From positions 992,001 to 1,056,000 of the forward strand of contig WTXG01000001.1 of NCBI GenBank assembly GCA_022496185.1: a DNA stretch of 64,000 nucleotides, in the 5' to 3' direction. The position numbers and the translations under genes were made by a program. Of the stretch, positions 10,058 through 21,000 are shown in pieces. The DNA comes from Multifurca ochricompacta. Lineage: Eukaryota > Basidiomycota > Agaricomycetes > Russulales > Russulaceae. The notes under the pieces were generated by a model. It saw only the letters and a list, made by a program, of their open reading frames with translations. It did not search any database and was not told where the DNA came from. How positions within the stretch are numbered: the first letter of the stretch is position 1; each line of letters opens with the position of its first letter.

Positions 10058-12444
10058 TCACTTCTTACCCTTACTTCTCCCACTCCTCTCCTCCCCTTTC
10101 TTCGGTTTTCCAACAACGGTCACACCCTTTCCATCCCTCACTATACTCCGGAGTGCAGCTGATTTCTGTTCTTTGGTTCCACCAAGCCCCTTCCCCTTCC
10201 AAACTTCTTCATGCCGATGTCCAGAGCATCCCTCGCTTTCTTCTTCGCCTTCTTCAGCTTGTTTCGCGCAGCCCGCTTTTCTTCCGGAGAAAGCTCGCTC
10301 CTGGCGCGGGATCGGCTGAAGAGCGTTCAAATATCTCTTCTGGGGCCAGCATGCTAGCAATTGTATTACTAGTGGGCAGAACAGACTCTAAGTTAGTTGA
10401 TGCTACATTGGTGATCGTCGAAATCTTCACAGTAGGCTATAAGCATAGTTAATGTTTGTCTGCTGATGTGTCGTGGACGCTCACCACTTTTGGAGTGAAA
10501 TGTGCGTTCGATAGAGCATCCAGTTTTGAAGAGATACCCTCCCATATATTCGTGATTTCCTCGTGCTCTGCCTTCAGTTTGCCGTCCCGGTCTTCCCCCG
10601 CAACACCGCCCGTCTGAGCGGCTGTATACTCATCTTCATAAATTTGAGCTAAGGATTTCTTCGATTTGGTGTCTTGAAGCTCGAAAAAGCGGGACGGAAG
10701 GAAGGGCTTATCATCCACAGGTCGTTTGCGCACCACATCATCGAAACGGCCTTCAAGAATCCTTGCTTTAATTTTGTCTTCTAAACCTAATACGGTTTCC
10801 TCCGTGATGACAGGAACTGCCTTCATGACGTGCTCGAATTCGAGATCTTCCTCAAGAAGGGAATTATGGGGGCGGATACGGGAAGTTGCCTCTCCCATCA
10901 AAGTCCAGTCCTTTTTGGCTATGTTTTCAGCCTCCAAGGCTGCGATCTGTTGTCGAAGAGAGGCAAGACGTTTCTCATGTGTAGATAAACCTGACGTACA
11001 AACGTAAGTATATCAAGTGAATAAGGTCTGAAACAGAACGTGCCACTGTCATGTTCGTCTTCCTCAGCGAGGAGATCATCTTTCAAGCGCTTGATGATTC
11101 GATGACCGTCGTTGGAAGTAAAACCGCCTTCTCCGATGGCATTGTCACCCAACTGGCTCTGTGCATCGCTACTGGACTCCGCGTCCGAAATCTTATCGAC
11201 CAGGTAATTCCCGGTGCTACCACCGGGTCACCTTCTTCCTCACTTTCGACTTCTTGGTCATAGTCGTTGTCATTCTCCTCGTCGTCGTCGTCGTCATCAG
11301 ACCCATCGTCCAGGAGTTCCACCGCAGAAACAGGAATCCCCTTTCCCCGAGCCTTGATAGTCTTAACCTTCACTTCGTCATGAAAACGAACTTTAGGGGT
11401 AGTCGAGGCTCCGGAACGATTTGGACTCTTCTTTCTCGCACCCCCAGAAGGTTGGGGATCAAAAAAGTCGGAATAGCGCGGCTCTGAAGGGACTCTGATT
11501 CAGTACGATGACGGGAAGGGCGACAAACTCACCAGAGATATCATCAGCTCGCAGTTGTCCATCAATAGATGCGAAGTAGTCGACATTGTCTTCATCTGAG
11601 GAATTTACTTCCGAGTCAGCGTCGAGTGCTCCATTGGAAACGAAGCCAGCCTCCGCCTCCTCTGTTTCCATGTTGAAGGCTGCCAAGTCGAAGAAGCCAT
11701 CATTCAATCCAGGGTGGTGAGCATCATTGGCCCCCAAAGGAAATGGTGAGGGGAGAGAGTGAAGTCCATCAACCGAATGTTCTTCATCCTCACCAACGGG
11801 CCCATCTCGCAATTCAATGATACTCTCCTCCGACGGCTCTCTGCCGCTAGACCGACGTCCTTCCTCATCTGTTTCTAGCTCACCACCGCTTTCCCCACCG
11901 TTTTCCCCAAAAGATATATCAGAATCGCCCTCGTCTGGGGATTTTTGTTCCGTGTCGTCCTCCGTATGTTCATCAGTTCCATCAAGGGCATATTCCAGCA
12001 TTTTACAAACGTGCTGCGCCCTGAGTTCCAACTGGGCCCATATCTGACCCCTGTCCATGTCTTGTACATAGAGACATGTTAATGGCGTACGTTCAAATAC
12101 GCCCTTTGGCGTAGAAGGTGGAGATGGGCTGCGCTTCCGTTTACCATTAGCGGACGATTGTGAACGCGTCACAGGCGCCTGAGTGGGACTGAAAGAAGCT
12201 AGCAACGCTGAGATGTAGGGCTGTGCTTGACTTTCAGAGTTCAAAGCTGCATAAGGGCAGTCAAGGCCAAGTTCTACACAAAGGAGAGACGGAGCGGACC
12301 GAGGTTAAATACAAGTTCAGTTGCTCGAAGAGCAACGCCCTGTATTTCTTTGTTTCCAGATATAAAGGATTCGAGCTGAGCTTCCAAGAGAGAGGATAAT
12401 TGGTGAAATGGGGTGGGCAACGATTCTTCCGGAATGTCATTCAT
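10058..12444 (-). CDS. MPP10: U3 snoRNP protein Mpp10
   Basis: Component of the U3 snoRNP / small-subunit processome needed for 18S rRNA processing in the nucleolus. N-terminal MNDIPEESLPTPFHQL is followed by long acidic tracts (DDGSDDDDDDEEND and others), with NVDYFASIDG and DYFDPQP-like motifs typical of the family. The most diagnostic part is EKRLASLRQQIAALEAENIAKKDWTLMGEA, SLLEEDLEFEHVMKAVPVITEE, IKARILEGRFDDVVRK and SRFFELQDTKSKKSLAQIYEDEY. The Lys-rich C-terminus (KAKKKARDALDIG, GLGGTKEQKSAALRSIVRDGKGVTVVG) ends KGKK. Several introns; first true ATG is 12444. Confidence 0.92.
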
Positions 12445-12838
12445 ATTTTGTGAGAGCAACCACCGCGATCACGTTTGCAAGTTAAGCGGAGCACGACACG
12501 GAAGTTGTCCTTGTTTTTTCTTGTTCTTGTTTTTGTATTCGTCTCTATTGTCCTCCTCTTCTACTCAGTAAAGCGTAGTCTCGAACAAACAGCGATAACA
12601 ACAGTTTTTGTTCTAGCCGATCGCCGCTGGGGATTTGCAGGTCCAGGTATTTTGCAAGTGCAAAGAACAAAAGAACAATGCCGACCTCGACTCTGGCCTT
12701 CTGATGGGATGGCTTGATACTTAAATATTTCTGTGTTGCCGACCATGCCCCGTCGGTCACTTTTGGTCCCTCAGCTGCTGGCAGCGTATCGCTCTCACCT
12801 TCACTACCCCACCCGTATAACAATTAGCCTCACCCATC
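12445..12838. other. divergent intergenic region (Mpp10 / SUR7-like)
   Basis: Shared upstream region of two divergent genes. It holds a T-rich stretch with CTTGTT repeats at 12510-12540. Open frames here (for example minus 12545-12823) show no protein-like signal. Confidence 0.4.
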
Positions 12839-13759
12839 ATGATCGCTGGCCTGTCCAAAGCTGCCATTCTTTACCTTGCTCCTGTCCTTTCCTTGACCTC
12901 CTTAGTTCTCATACTCTTCGCGTATACGGCACCCACATTGCTCCTCCATAACAAAGTCGCTCTCCTTGTGGTGTCGCCATCACTGGAGTTAACGAATTCA
13001 TCCTCGTCTCAAGGCGTGGATGGCCCGACTATTTTCTTAGGCGCCCTTGGTAATCTCCATGCCGTGTCATCTGAACCAAACCAAACCTCATTTGCCTGCG
13101 ACAGGGTCTTGCTCCCGTTCGAACAACAAGGGACCGGTGACATGTACACCGCCCACAGTTTCCCCGACATATGGTACGGTATGATGATATAAGGTCATTT
13201 CATTAAAGCGCTAATGACGACATAGACTTGTCTGCCCTGCCTCCCAATGCCCCAGACCTTCTCACTGCCCCAACTGCCACCACGCCTGTGTTCATTGCAA
13301 TATCAATAGGCTTCTCTACTATATTCTTTATAGTCTTTACCTTAATCTCCCTTCGAGCCAACCTTGGTGCCAGACTTTCCGCCGCGTTGGACCGTCCTGC
13401 GCTTCATCGTGCATCTGCCTGGGTTGGGTTGTTAGGCTTTATGATAGGCAAGCACTCCTCCGCTTCTTTATGGAATCGCTCTAACCCGTCAACTCATAAG
13501 GCCTGACTGCCTTCTTAGTTATTCGTATGTGGTTCGGGAAGGCCGTCGAGGACTTCAACAAGTCGATCACAAAAATTGGGAGTAGCGCGCCTCACCTCAT
13601 CGCCCAGACAAGCAATGGCTTTACCAGTGCGTCTGCCTATGTTACCTTGCTCGCTTTCCACCTTACGTTGATGCAGTGATCTGGGTGGCTTACGCGTTCT
13701 ATGCCGTCCCTCTCATCTGTGCTTTGGCTCGACTACATGTTACCCCAAGTAGCAAGTAA
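12839..13759 (+). CDS. SUR7/PalI-like four-TM membrane protein
   Basis: The first TM segment is AILYLAPVLSLTSLVLILFAYTAPTLLL near residues 8-35. It is followed by an extracellular loop with N-glycosylation sites (NSSSS, NQTS) and VDGPTIFLGALGN. Later exons give a second TM (VFIAISIGFSTIFFIVFTLISL), RANLGARLSAALDRPALHRASAW, a third (VGLLGFMIG.LTAFLVIRMWF), VEDFNKSITKIGSSAPHLIAQTSNGFT, and a fourth (VWVAYAFYAVPLICALARL). Overall topology and spacing fit the SUR7/PalI superfamily of plasma-membrane proteins (eisosome or pH-sensing roles), but the subgroup is not certain. The C-terminus HVTPSSK is short, so there is no long PalI-type cytoplasmic tail. Four exons. Confidence 0.65.
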
Positions 13760-13983
13760 TGTATCATAGTTGCGAACCGCCGACTTGGACAGACCTTAGA
13801 GTACATACTGTAATAAATTATTGTCAAAGTAGTAGATAAAGGACGATTAACATTCACGAGATAGTATATGTTACTTGCTGTTTCAATGCACGTGCATACA
13901 CACCGAAACCAAGAGGGCAGCACATCGGCACGTGGCACAGCTAAGTCATCATTCACCACCCACGACTCCTTGATATAAAGAAA

Positions 13984-15012
13984 TGGCAGAAACCAAATCG
14001 ATGGAAGAAGCCTCAGATTCCGGTGAGGACGTACAGGTGCATCGTAGGCCATGATAGGTAATGCGTACTGTTGCGTCATTGCTGACCCATATTGCTAATA
14101 CAGACACGACTTGGGGAGGCAGAGGAACTTAAGCAAGAGGGAAACAAACTGTTTCGTCTTGATAAATGGAACGAGGCCTTGCAGAGCTATCGTAATGGCT
14201 TGGCTCGACTTCCGAAGAGGGGGAATCCACTAGTGCCTTCAACCGCTAATGAGGGAAGCCAGGGACGCGACTCACCCCTGACGGAAGAGGAGGCCACGCA
14301 AACGTGCACGGACGCTGACAGCCAACCCAAACCAAAACCCAATCATTTTATAGATCCCGACTCCTTACTAGGGCGTCAATGCGCTCAGGCCCGGAGTGTC
14401 CTTAATGCGAATATTGCAGCGTGCCATGTCAAGCTGGTGGGAGGTCAAGCGCACAATTTGAGAGCTAAGCCAACGTTTTATCCAGGGTGAAAATGAAAAT
14501 GCCGTTGAAGCGTGCACAAAAGGTTTGCTTTGAGCATTGTCACCGGAACGCGCGAGCCAAGCACACACTCAGCTTTGCAGGATGATCCCTCTTACGTCAG
14601 GGCATTGCAACGACGGGCACAGTGTAACGAGAAGATAGGCTCGTGGTCGGCACTCTCTAGCGCAAAAGAAGGTACGAAAACCGTGCTCGTTTTGAAATCT
14701 CGGGCTGATTCAATAGTGTAGACTACACTACACTCCTGACCCTGCTACCGCCATCATCAAACCAAGTCCCTGAAGTGAAACGATCGCTACGCCTACTCGA
14801 GCCTCGTATAGAGAAAGCACAGAAGCAAGAAGTAGGCGAGATGATGGACAAACTTAAAGGCCTTGGGAACAACATTCTCGGTGAGAAAGACACTGTGATG
14901 CAGAGGCAGGCCTGCTGATCGGGTCCATCTAGGCCGCTTTGGCTTATCAACGGAAAACTTCAAGTTTGAGCCAAATGGTCAAGGGGGTTACTCTTTAGAT
15001 TTTTCGAGATAG
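13984..15012 (+). CDS. tetratricopeptide-repeat protein, TTC1-like
   Basis: Starts MAETKSMEEASDSGEDVQ in a short first exon. After an intron it continues RLGEAEELKQEGNKLFRLDKWNEALQSYRNGLARLP (TPR 1), CAQARSVLNANIAACHVKLV (TPR 2), GENENAVEACTKAL/DDPSYVRALQRRAQCNEKIGSWSALSSAKED (TPR 3). The C-terminus KGLGNNILG.FGLSTENFKFEPNGQGGYSLDFSR is the signature end of TTC1-type adaptor proteins, whose TPR clamp binds Hsp70/Hsp90 tails. Cytosolic co-chaperone role is inferred from family. About five exons. Confidence 0.82.
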
Positions 15013-15118
15013 TGTAATTTTTGCAAAGGCCTAGTTGAGGAAGGATGTAGGATTGCGGAAAAGGGTCACACGGTTGAAGGGGTATACCTGCTCGGATGTG
15101 AGTAGTAATGTGTATCAA

Positions 15119-15702
15119 CTAGGCTAATCTTACCCTCGCCCAGAGTGTACCGCGAACGAGGGACAACGGTACTGGTCCGTAGTCTCGCGAGTCTCGTGAG
15201 AAAACTGCATTGTCACCCATGAGCCATATATGCCCCTTGGGGACGACAACGTGTTCCGAAGAAGGGGCCTTCAACCCAGTTGGATCAACGCATATAATGT
15301 CGCCTGGTAATCCTAACAACCGCTTGCACACCAGACGGCCAGGCGTGAGAGGTGATTCGAATGTGACGAGGTCGCCACGTTTCAAGGAATCAGGGTTGAG
15401 CCGGAAGGAGAGCCTATTCTCGATAACGGCCTCGCCCTCCTGTGCCATGGTAGGAAGCATAGACGGCCCGCTGACCTATCAAATTTTATTGAACCGGTAG
15501 TCTACAGAAGAGAAGAGGGAATTGCACACACCAGCTGAATTGAGCCTACATAATTGAGGACAAGGTGGACGGCGCAGAACGCATTAACAGCCTGAGAAAG
15601 AGAAAAGATATAAACTAGATTTCACAAGTCAGAAGGAAAACGGACGTAAAGTGCGCCTATGATTGATGGTTTAAGGCGACGAAAAACATTCGACTGTGTC
15701 AT
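15119..15702 (-). CDS. IMP1: mitochondrial inner membrane protease subunit 1
   Basis: S26-family signal peptidase of the mitochondrial intermembrane space. MTQSNVFRRLKPSII starts a basic N-terminus; AVNAFCAVHLVLNYVGSIQL is the TM and lead-in, and after an intron SGPSMLPTM carries the catalytic Ser. RGDLVTFESP follows, then VCKRLLGLPGD with the catalytic Lys, and GHIWLMGDNAVFSRDSRDYGPVP (conserved box E). Ends LWARVRLA. About 165 residues as expected. Three exons. Divergent from ELP4 with 135 bp between start codons. Confidence 0.92.
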
Positions 15703-15837
15703 GGCATGGATGGGATGGGATGGGATGGGATGATGGGAATGGGATGAAGAAGGTTGTCGGTACCGGGCGGACCGCTTGAAGCAGTCAACATTCATCACAT
15801 CAAATCATCATCATCATCACCATCATCATCATCGACG
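15703..15837. promoter_or_regulatory. short bidirectional promoter IMP1/ELP4 with GGGAT repeats
   Basis: 135 bp separate the two divergent start codons. The region holds about six GGGAT-type units at 15708-15745 and a CATCAT-rich stretch directly before the ELP4 start. Both transcripts must start within this space or inside the opposite gene. Confidence 0.5.
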
Positions 15838-17417
15838 ATGTCTACTTTCAAAAGAAAGAAGGCAAAGGCAGTAACCGTAAGCTCGAGCTCTGAAACGACG
15901 GTTAACTTACTGCCCGGAACTCGCCTCTCCCCATTTTCATCTTCCACTATCTTGACATCGTCAGGGATAGCCTCTCTGGATGATATCCTCGGTGGGGGTC
16001 TGCCCTTGTCCTGCTCTCTGCTTGTTATCGCACCCGATATCCATTCATCTTATGGGGAGCTTGTTCAGAAGTATTTCATCTCTCAAGGGCTTGCTTCGGG
16101 ACAGAAACTCTGTGTGATTGACGATGAACCTGAACGATTTATTTCTGAGTGCATGTGGTTTTCGAATGGGAATTCATCATCCACTGTTGCACCACCAGCA
16201 GAGGATGAGGACGATAGCAAGGAGATCGATCATGACACAAATGTTAATATTGCGTGGCGTTATGAACACTTGACGCAGTTTCAGACTACAGTATCCGCAT
16301 CAAAATTGTACGTGTATTCGACCGTTAACGACAAAGAAATTTTATCCTGTACTGCCCGTGCTGTCAATAGCTCCACAGACGAATTTTGCCGGCCATTTGA
16401 CTTGACATACAAAGTCCCTGGCTCTTTTCTTGACCAGGCAACCAAATCGTCACAAGTAGTGCTCTTGAAGGCTTCAAGCGACCTGAAGAGGGTCATTGAT
16501 GTTATCACGGAAAGCTTAAGGACTTGTTCTCAAGAGGTGGTACCTGTTCGAATATGCATTCCGTTGCTTGGGTCCCCTGGCTGGGGAGATCTGAAACCTA
16601 AGGTATGTATGGATGAGGTTTTGCGGCGCTTGGCTTTATTGTGTGGTTCATACCCATACCGATACCGACACCTTCATACCCATATAAACAGGAGGTGTTA
16701 AATTTCGTATACTTGCTACGCACGGTCTTGCGTCAGTATCCTCATGGGTGTGCATCGGTAGGCCTCCGACCGAGTATGTCGGGTGACGGATGGGGTGGCC
16801 CTGGGTGGCTCAACAAGCTTAGTTGGCTCTTCGATGGTTCTGTGACCCTTGCCGGGTTCAGCGGTACGGAAAAGGGAGCCCTTTCATCTGTTCTGTTGAC
16901 GCTAATAATTTATTTTTCTACGTCATTAGCAGATCCATCATTATCGCTTACGTTCCCATCTCATCACGGATCTTTTCATATTCATAGGTTGCCAGCACCG
17001 TATAGCCTGCGGTCGGCTAGTGACAGGTCATCGACTCTACGTGGAGTCTCGTCTGTGTCTGGTTTGACAGGTGGTGCTGGAGAGAACAATCTAGCTTTCA
17101 AATGTACAAGGAGACGACTGGTGATTGAAACTCATCACCTAGATGTTGAAGGAGGTGTAGGCGAACGAAGAACGGCGACGGCACCCGTACCCTTACCCGT
17201 AGCCGTACCCGTAGCCGTACCCATACCCGCGGAGGAAAAAGAAAAAAAAGGGACGTCGACGAGATCGAGATTGAAGGGAACGGGAATTGCCGCAATGCCA
17301 GTGGAGTTAGAAGAAAAAGAAGAAAAAGAAAAAGAAGAACCCGCGGGTTTACATTTAAAAATGAGGAAAAAGGTTACGTTTCGGGCAGAGCAACAACCTG
17401 ATTTGTATGATTTTTAA
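15838..17417 (+). CDS. ELP4: Elongator complex subunit 4 (PAXNEB)
   Basis: RecA-like subunit of the Elp4-Elp5-Elp6 ring of Elongator, which modifies wobble uridine in tRNA. MSTFKRKKAKAV starts at the first ATG (an earlier in-frame codon at 15754 is TTG). Landmarks: SSGIASLDDILGGGLPLSCSLLVIAPD (degenerate P-loop region), YFISQGLASGQKLCVIDD, IAWRYEHLTQFQT, RPFDLTYKVP, VPVRICIPLLGSPGWGDLKPK, EVLNFVYLLRTVLRQYPHGCASVGL, TFPSHHGSFHIHRLPAPYSL, and GENNLAFKCTRRRLVIETHHLDVEGGVGERRT at the end of the fold. One clear intron (GTATGT..AAACAG, near 16600-16692), itself rich in CATACC/GATACC units. The tail has a short repeat (AVPVAVPVAVPIP) and KE-rich segments. Confidence 0.93.
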
Positions 17418-18049
17418 TTAAAGAAAGAAGTATAACCCGAAGAGGTATTTAGGCACATCATGTAGGAAAAGAAAAGAGACCCGATGAATGAATGGTTTGG
17501 TTGATACGGCAACCACAGCCACAGAAGAAGTGGAAGAGGAAGGGGAGGAGAAGAGGAGAAGGGGAGGAAGGGAAGGGAAGGGAAGGGAAGGGAAGGGGAA
17601 GGAAAGGGAAGAGAGGGGGGGGGTTGAGTGAGTGAGTGATGAGGGTGAGGATGAGGATGAGGGTGAGCGGGCATAGTTTGGTTACGACATACGCCGACGA
17701 CGACGACGACGACGATGACCTTATAATACATACATACATACATACATGCATACATACTACTCATCACGTCTTTTTACCCTCTCTCACTTCCCCTCACTTA
17801 TTTTCCCTTTCCTCCTCTTCCTCCCTCTCTCCCTCTCCCTCTCTCCCTCTCTCCCTCTCTTCCATCCCTACTCACTCACTCACTCAATTTCGAATTGGTA
17901 TTGCTCGCTCGCCACTCGCCGCTCGCCGCTCGCCGCTCGCCTATCCGCCATTCTCTTTTCGCTTCCGCTCCCTCCGTTCTTTTTGCTTTAGTTGCATTGC
18001 ATTCGCATATACTTGCTTATGATCCATCTCTTCTTCTTCTTCAGCTGAG
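17418..18049. repeat. low-complexity block: purine tract, GAC, CATA, CT and CGCTCGC repeats
   Basis: 17521-17626 is an almost pure purine tract with GGAAG pentamers and G9; 17696-17717 is (GAC)n; 17725-17758 is (CATA)n; 17770-17870 is a pyrimidine tract with TCCCTC units; 17868-17886 is (CTCA)n; 17905-17942 is (CTCGCCG)n. Together they lie between ELP4 and the RhoGEF gene and probably form the latter's promoter and 5' leader. No protein-coding signal. Confidence 0.85.
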
Positions 18050-21000
18050 ATGCATGCTCCCTTTCACTCGCACTCTCCCCCTCAGACCCCAAATCTACCT
18101 CCGTCGTCCTCAACAACAACATTCAATGTTAGCCGCAATTCAGAAGAGTCAGATTGGTCACTTCAATATACATCACACTCTTTCTCCCTCTCTCGTCCCC
18201 CCTCTGCATCACATTCTATAGAATCCCCACCCTCTGCCCCCAAGACCCCGTCCCCCCTCTTCCTTCTTACCTGGCACGCTCTTCATCTGACTCAGATGAA
18301 ATCCCTTATTCCGAGTCCAGTCCTCCTCGCCCTTTTTTTAGGCTCCCCAAAACTTCACCCCTCCCTGACCCTTCCCAATTTCCCGATCCCTATCCTTTCC
18401 GCTCTCATCAATATCTAAGCTCGGGTCCCCCCACCCTCTCTTCCGGCGGTTCTTCTATCGCCTCAACTCGTTCTTCCGCCGCGTACACTAACCCCGGGAG
18501 CGCACTCGCTTCCGGCGACTACGGTAGTCATGTGCACATCGCTTCCAATGATGACGACCAACCTATCGGTGTTGGCATCACCTCGGACGACGTCGTACAC
18601 CTCACAAACCACGATTCATCCATGTCTACTTCCGTGTCTCAATCGAGAGCACCCATAGACCAGTCACGATGGTCCCATTCCTACTCGGCTAGTATACGCT
18701 CTCGCTCATCTCTCGTACGCAGTAACAGCAGTAGTGGGCATGAGAACAGCGTTTCGGGTCTCCAGCAGAGGCCATGTGACTTAAGCTGGCAACCAGTTGA
18801 TGAGCGTGACGAGGTCGAACTTATCAGTGATGTCGACACTGAGGATACTGATTTAGATGCGGATGATCTGCCAGAAGGAGAGCGCGAAGAAGAGAGAACA
18901 TCCGCCATCGTCATTGCTGAGGAAGGCCGTGGCCTTATCGTTCGGGGTGATGGTGTAGGCGTCACCGATCTCGTCGTTCACCCAGGTGTGTCCCACCCAT
19001 ACACGCTCTTTTTCCACACTCAATTTGACACATCTCCTGACCGTAGGGACGACGCATCTACTCATCGGCTCTTCAAGCTCCGCGAGCTCTTTGCCTGCCT
19101 TTTTGATGAATGTCCTGCCCACCATCAGCACCACATTGTTGGCCCTGGACATTTCTGCCAATTTTCTTGGCGCTCTCCCTCCGGCTCTGGAGTCTTGCGT
19201 CTGCCTGGAAGAATTGAACGTTTCGTTCAATCCCCTTCGTGCTCTTCCCCTTTTCATAGTTCATTTAGCATCCCTTCGCGTCCTCATAGCGGATTCGACG
19301 GGTATCACCACTCTCCCCGCACCGTTGAGTGTATTGGACAAGTTGCATACCCTCAGCATAAGAAGAAACAAAATGTATTCCCTACCGAGCTGGCTTTGCC
19401 TTTTGGTGTCTCTCCAGACACTTCTTGTCGATGGAAATCCATTTCAGGGTCCTTGGAAAGCCTTGATGGAGCCGCTGCTTGCCAGAAGCGTCTCGAGCTA
19501 CCCTCCTTCCACGCCAATCGTCCCCTTCCACCCCGCTACCAGTCATGACACAGATTCTACCACTGACACGGACGTAGACGACTCTCAGGTACACCAAACA
19601 GATGGTCGAGTTCAGGAGGATGAAGATACTATTACTCCTGCTCGTGCGCTGGTATTGGGGCGTGCTGCAACTTCACCCAATCCGATAGGCACAATGTCTA
19701 CGCTGCCTGATCATGGCGTAACACGGACTCGAACAACTCCTAACCGTGCATACTTTGATAAAAATCGAGGAAACTCGAACGCTCGTCCCGGCCCTTCACG
19801 TGCCATCTCAGAGCATGGCAGCGGAAACAAGCAGGCATCCAATTCCGCCTACGTCAATGAGAGGGAGCTTCGTCGCATGAAAAGTGCCGGTGAATTGCAC
19901 CAAGGACCCCTTTCATCTCCTAGCCCCCTCTTATCTCCAGGTCGTCTTACACGCTCTCAATATGTAACATCTGCCTCTTCATCCAACCTATTGGCGGACA
20001 CAGAGCCTTTTTCCCAAAGGTTTGCCACCATGGGTCCTCAATATCCGTCCCTTGGACAAAGTAGCCGAACCCCGCTCGATCATAGCCTTTGGGATAAACG
20101 ATCAGAACCCGTGACATCTCTGCCAAAGTCTCCAAACATTTCCGACACTTCACGAGTAAACCCGCCTCTCTCCCATATCGACCCCCTCCACAGACAGGCG
20201 ACACGCCAGCGCAGTGGATCGCGCAAGAAAGACGACAAATCGAAAGAACAGCCAGGGAAATGGGGATTCTTGAAGAAGATGTCGATGGGAAAATTACGGC
20301 CGGACGCGCCAGCGCCGAGGCCATCAACTGCCTATGCAAGGGCTGGTGTGGTTCCCCTTGCGAATGTGGCGGAATCAACCTCAAGATCAACAACTTCGCC
20401 CATGGTGCCACGTCCGAGTCCTGTCTCCCTGATCAACGTGCGGCTCTCTTCTACGGGTTCTCTCGGTATGGAGATCCCTGGCGAAGCCGAAGCTCCCGAA
20501 ATATCGGTTTCTCCGTCCATAATTGAGCCTGAAGATAAAGATGAGGCGACGCTTAACGAGATCCCCCCCTCGCCGGGCCCCTCTTTCGTTGCGTCTCCTA
20601 GTCTGCTTTTTGTTGCTCCTTCGTCTCCCAACTTCCCTCCCTCCTCTCCTACGACTCGAGTCGCGAAGCGGCGCAGCTTCCTCCCTATTGGAGGACCACC
20701 TCCGTTGTCTGCCTCCTTACCTTCTCCTGGGCCATTCTCGTCTGCAATCAGTTTATCTGGTACTGAAGATGACGAGCAGCGATTGTTAACACCCAGTCCC
20801 ATCCCTCCCGAGACATCTGAGCAGATACAACGTCGAGAAGAAGAGAGAGCCCGCGAAGCATACACCCGCGCGCTTCGGTCAGTCATGGCCTACCTGAGGG
20901 ATATGAATGACTTGTCAGTGACGCAGCTTTCCATCATGAGCATATACTCGCCATCGTCGCTCGATATCGCAGGTAGCGGGCATCGTTACAGGCAACCTGC

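Noticed and set aside
12545..12823. Minus-strand open frame between Mpp10 and the SUR7-like gene
   Set aside because: No domain, signal peptide or conserved block; lies in a shared promoter.
17521..17942. Regularly spaced short repeats resembling an array
   Set aside because: These are microsatellites in a eukaryotic promoter, without the spacer-repeat structure of CRISPR.
20332..20886. 184-codon minus-strand open frame inside the RhoGEF gene
   Set aside because: Antisense shadow of the Ser/Pro-rich linker; no independent features.
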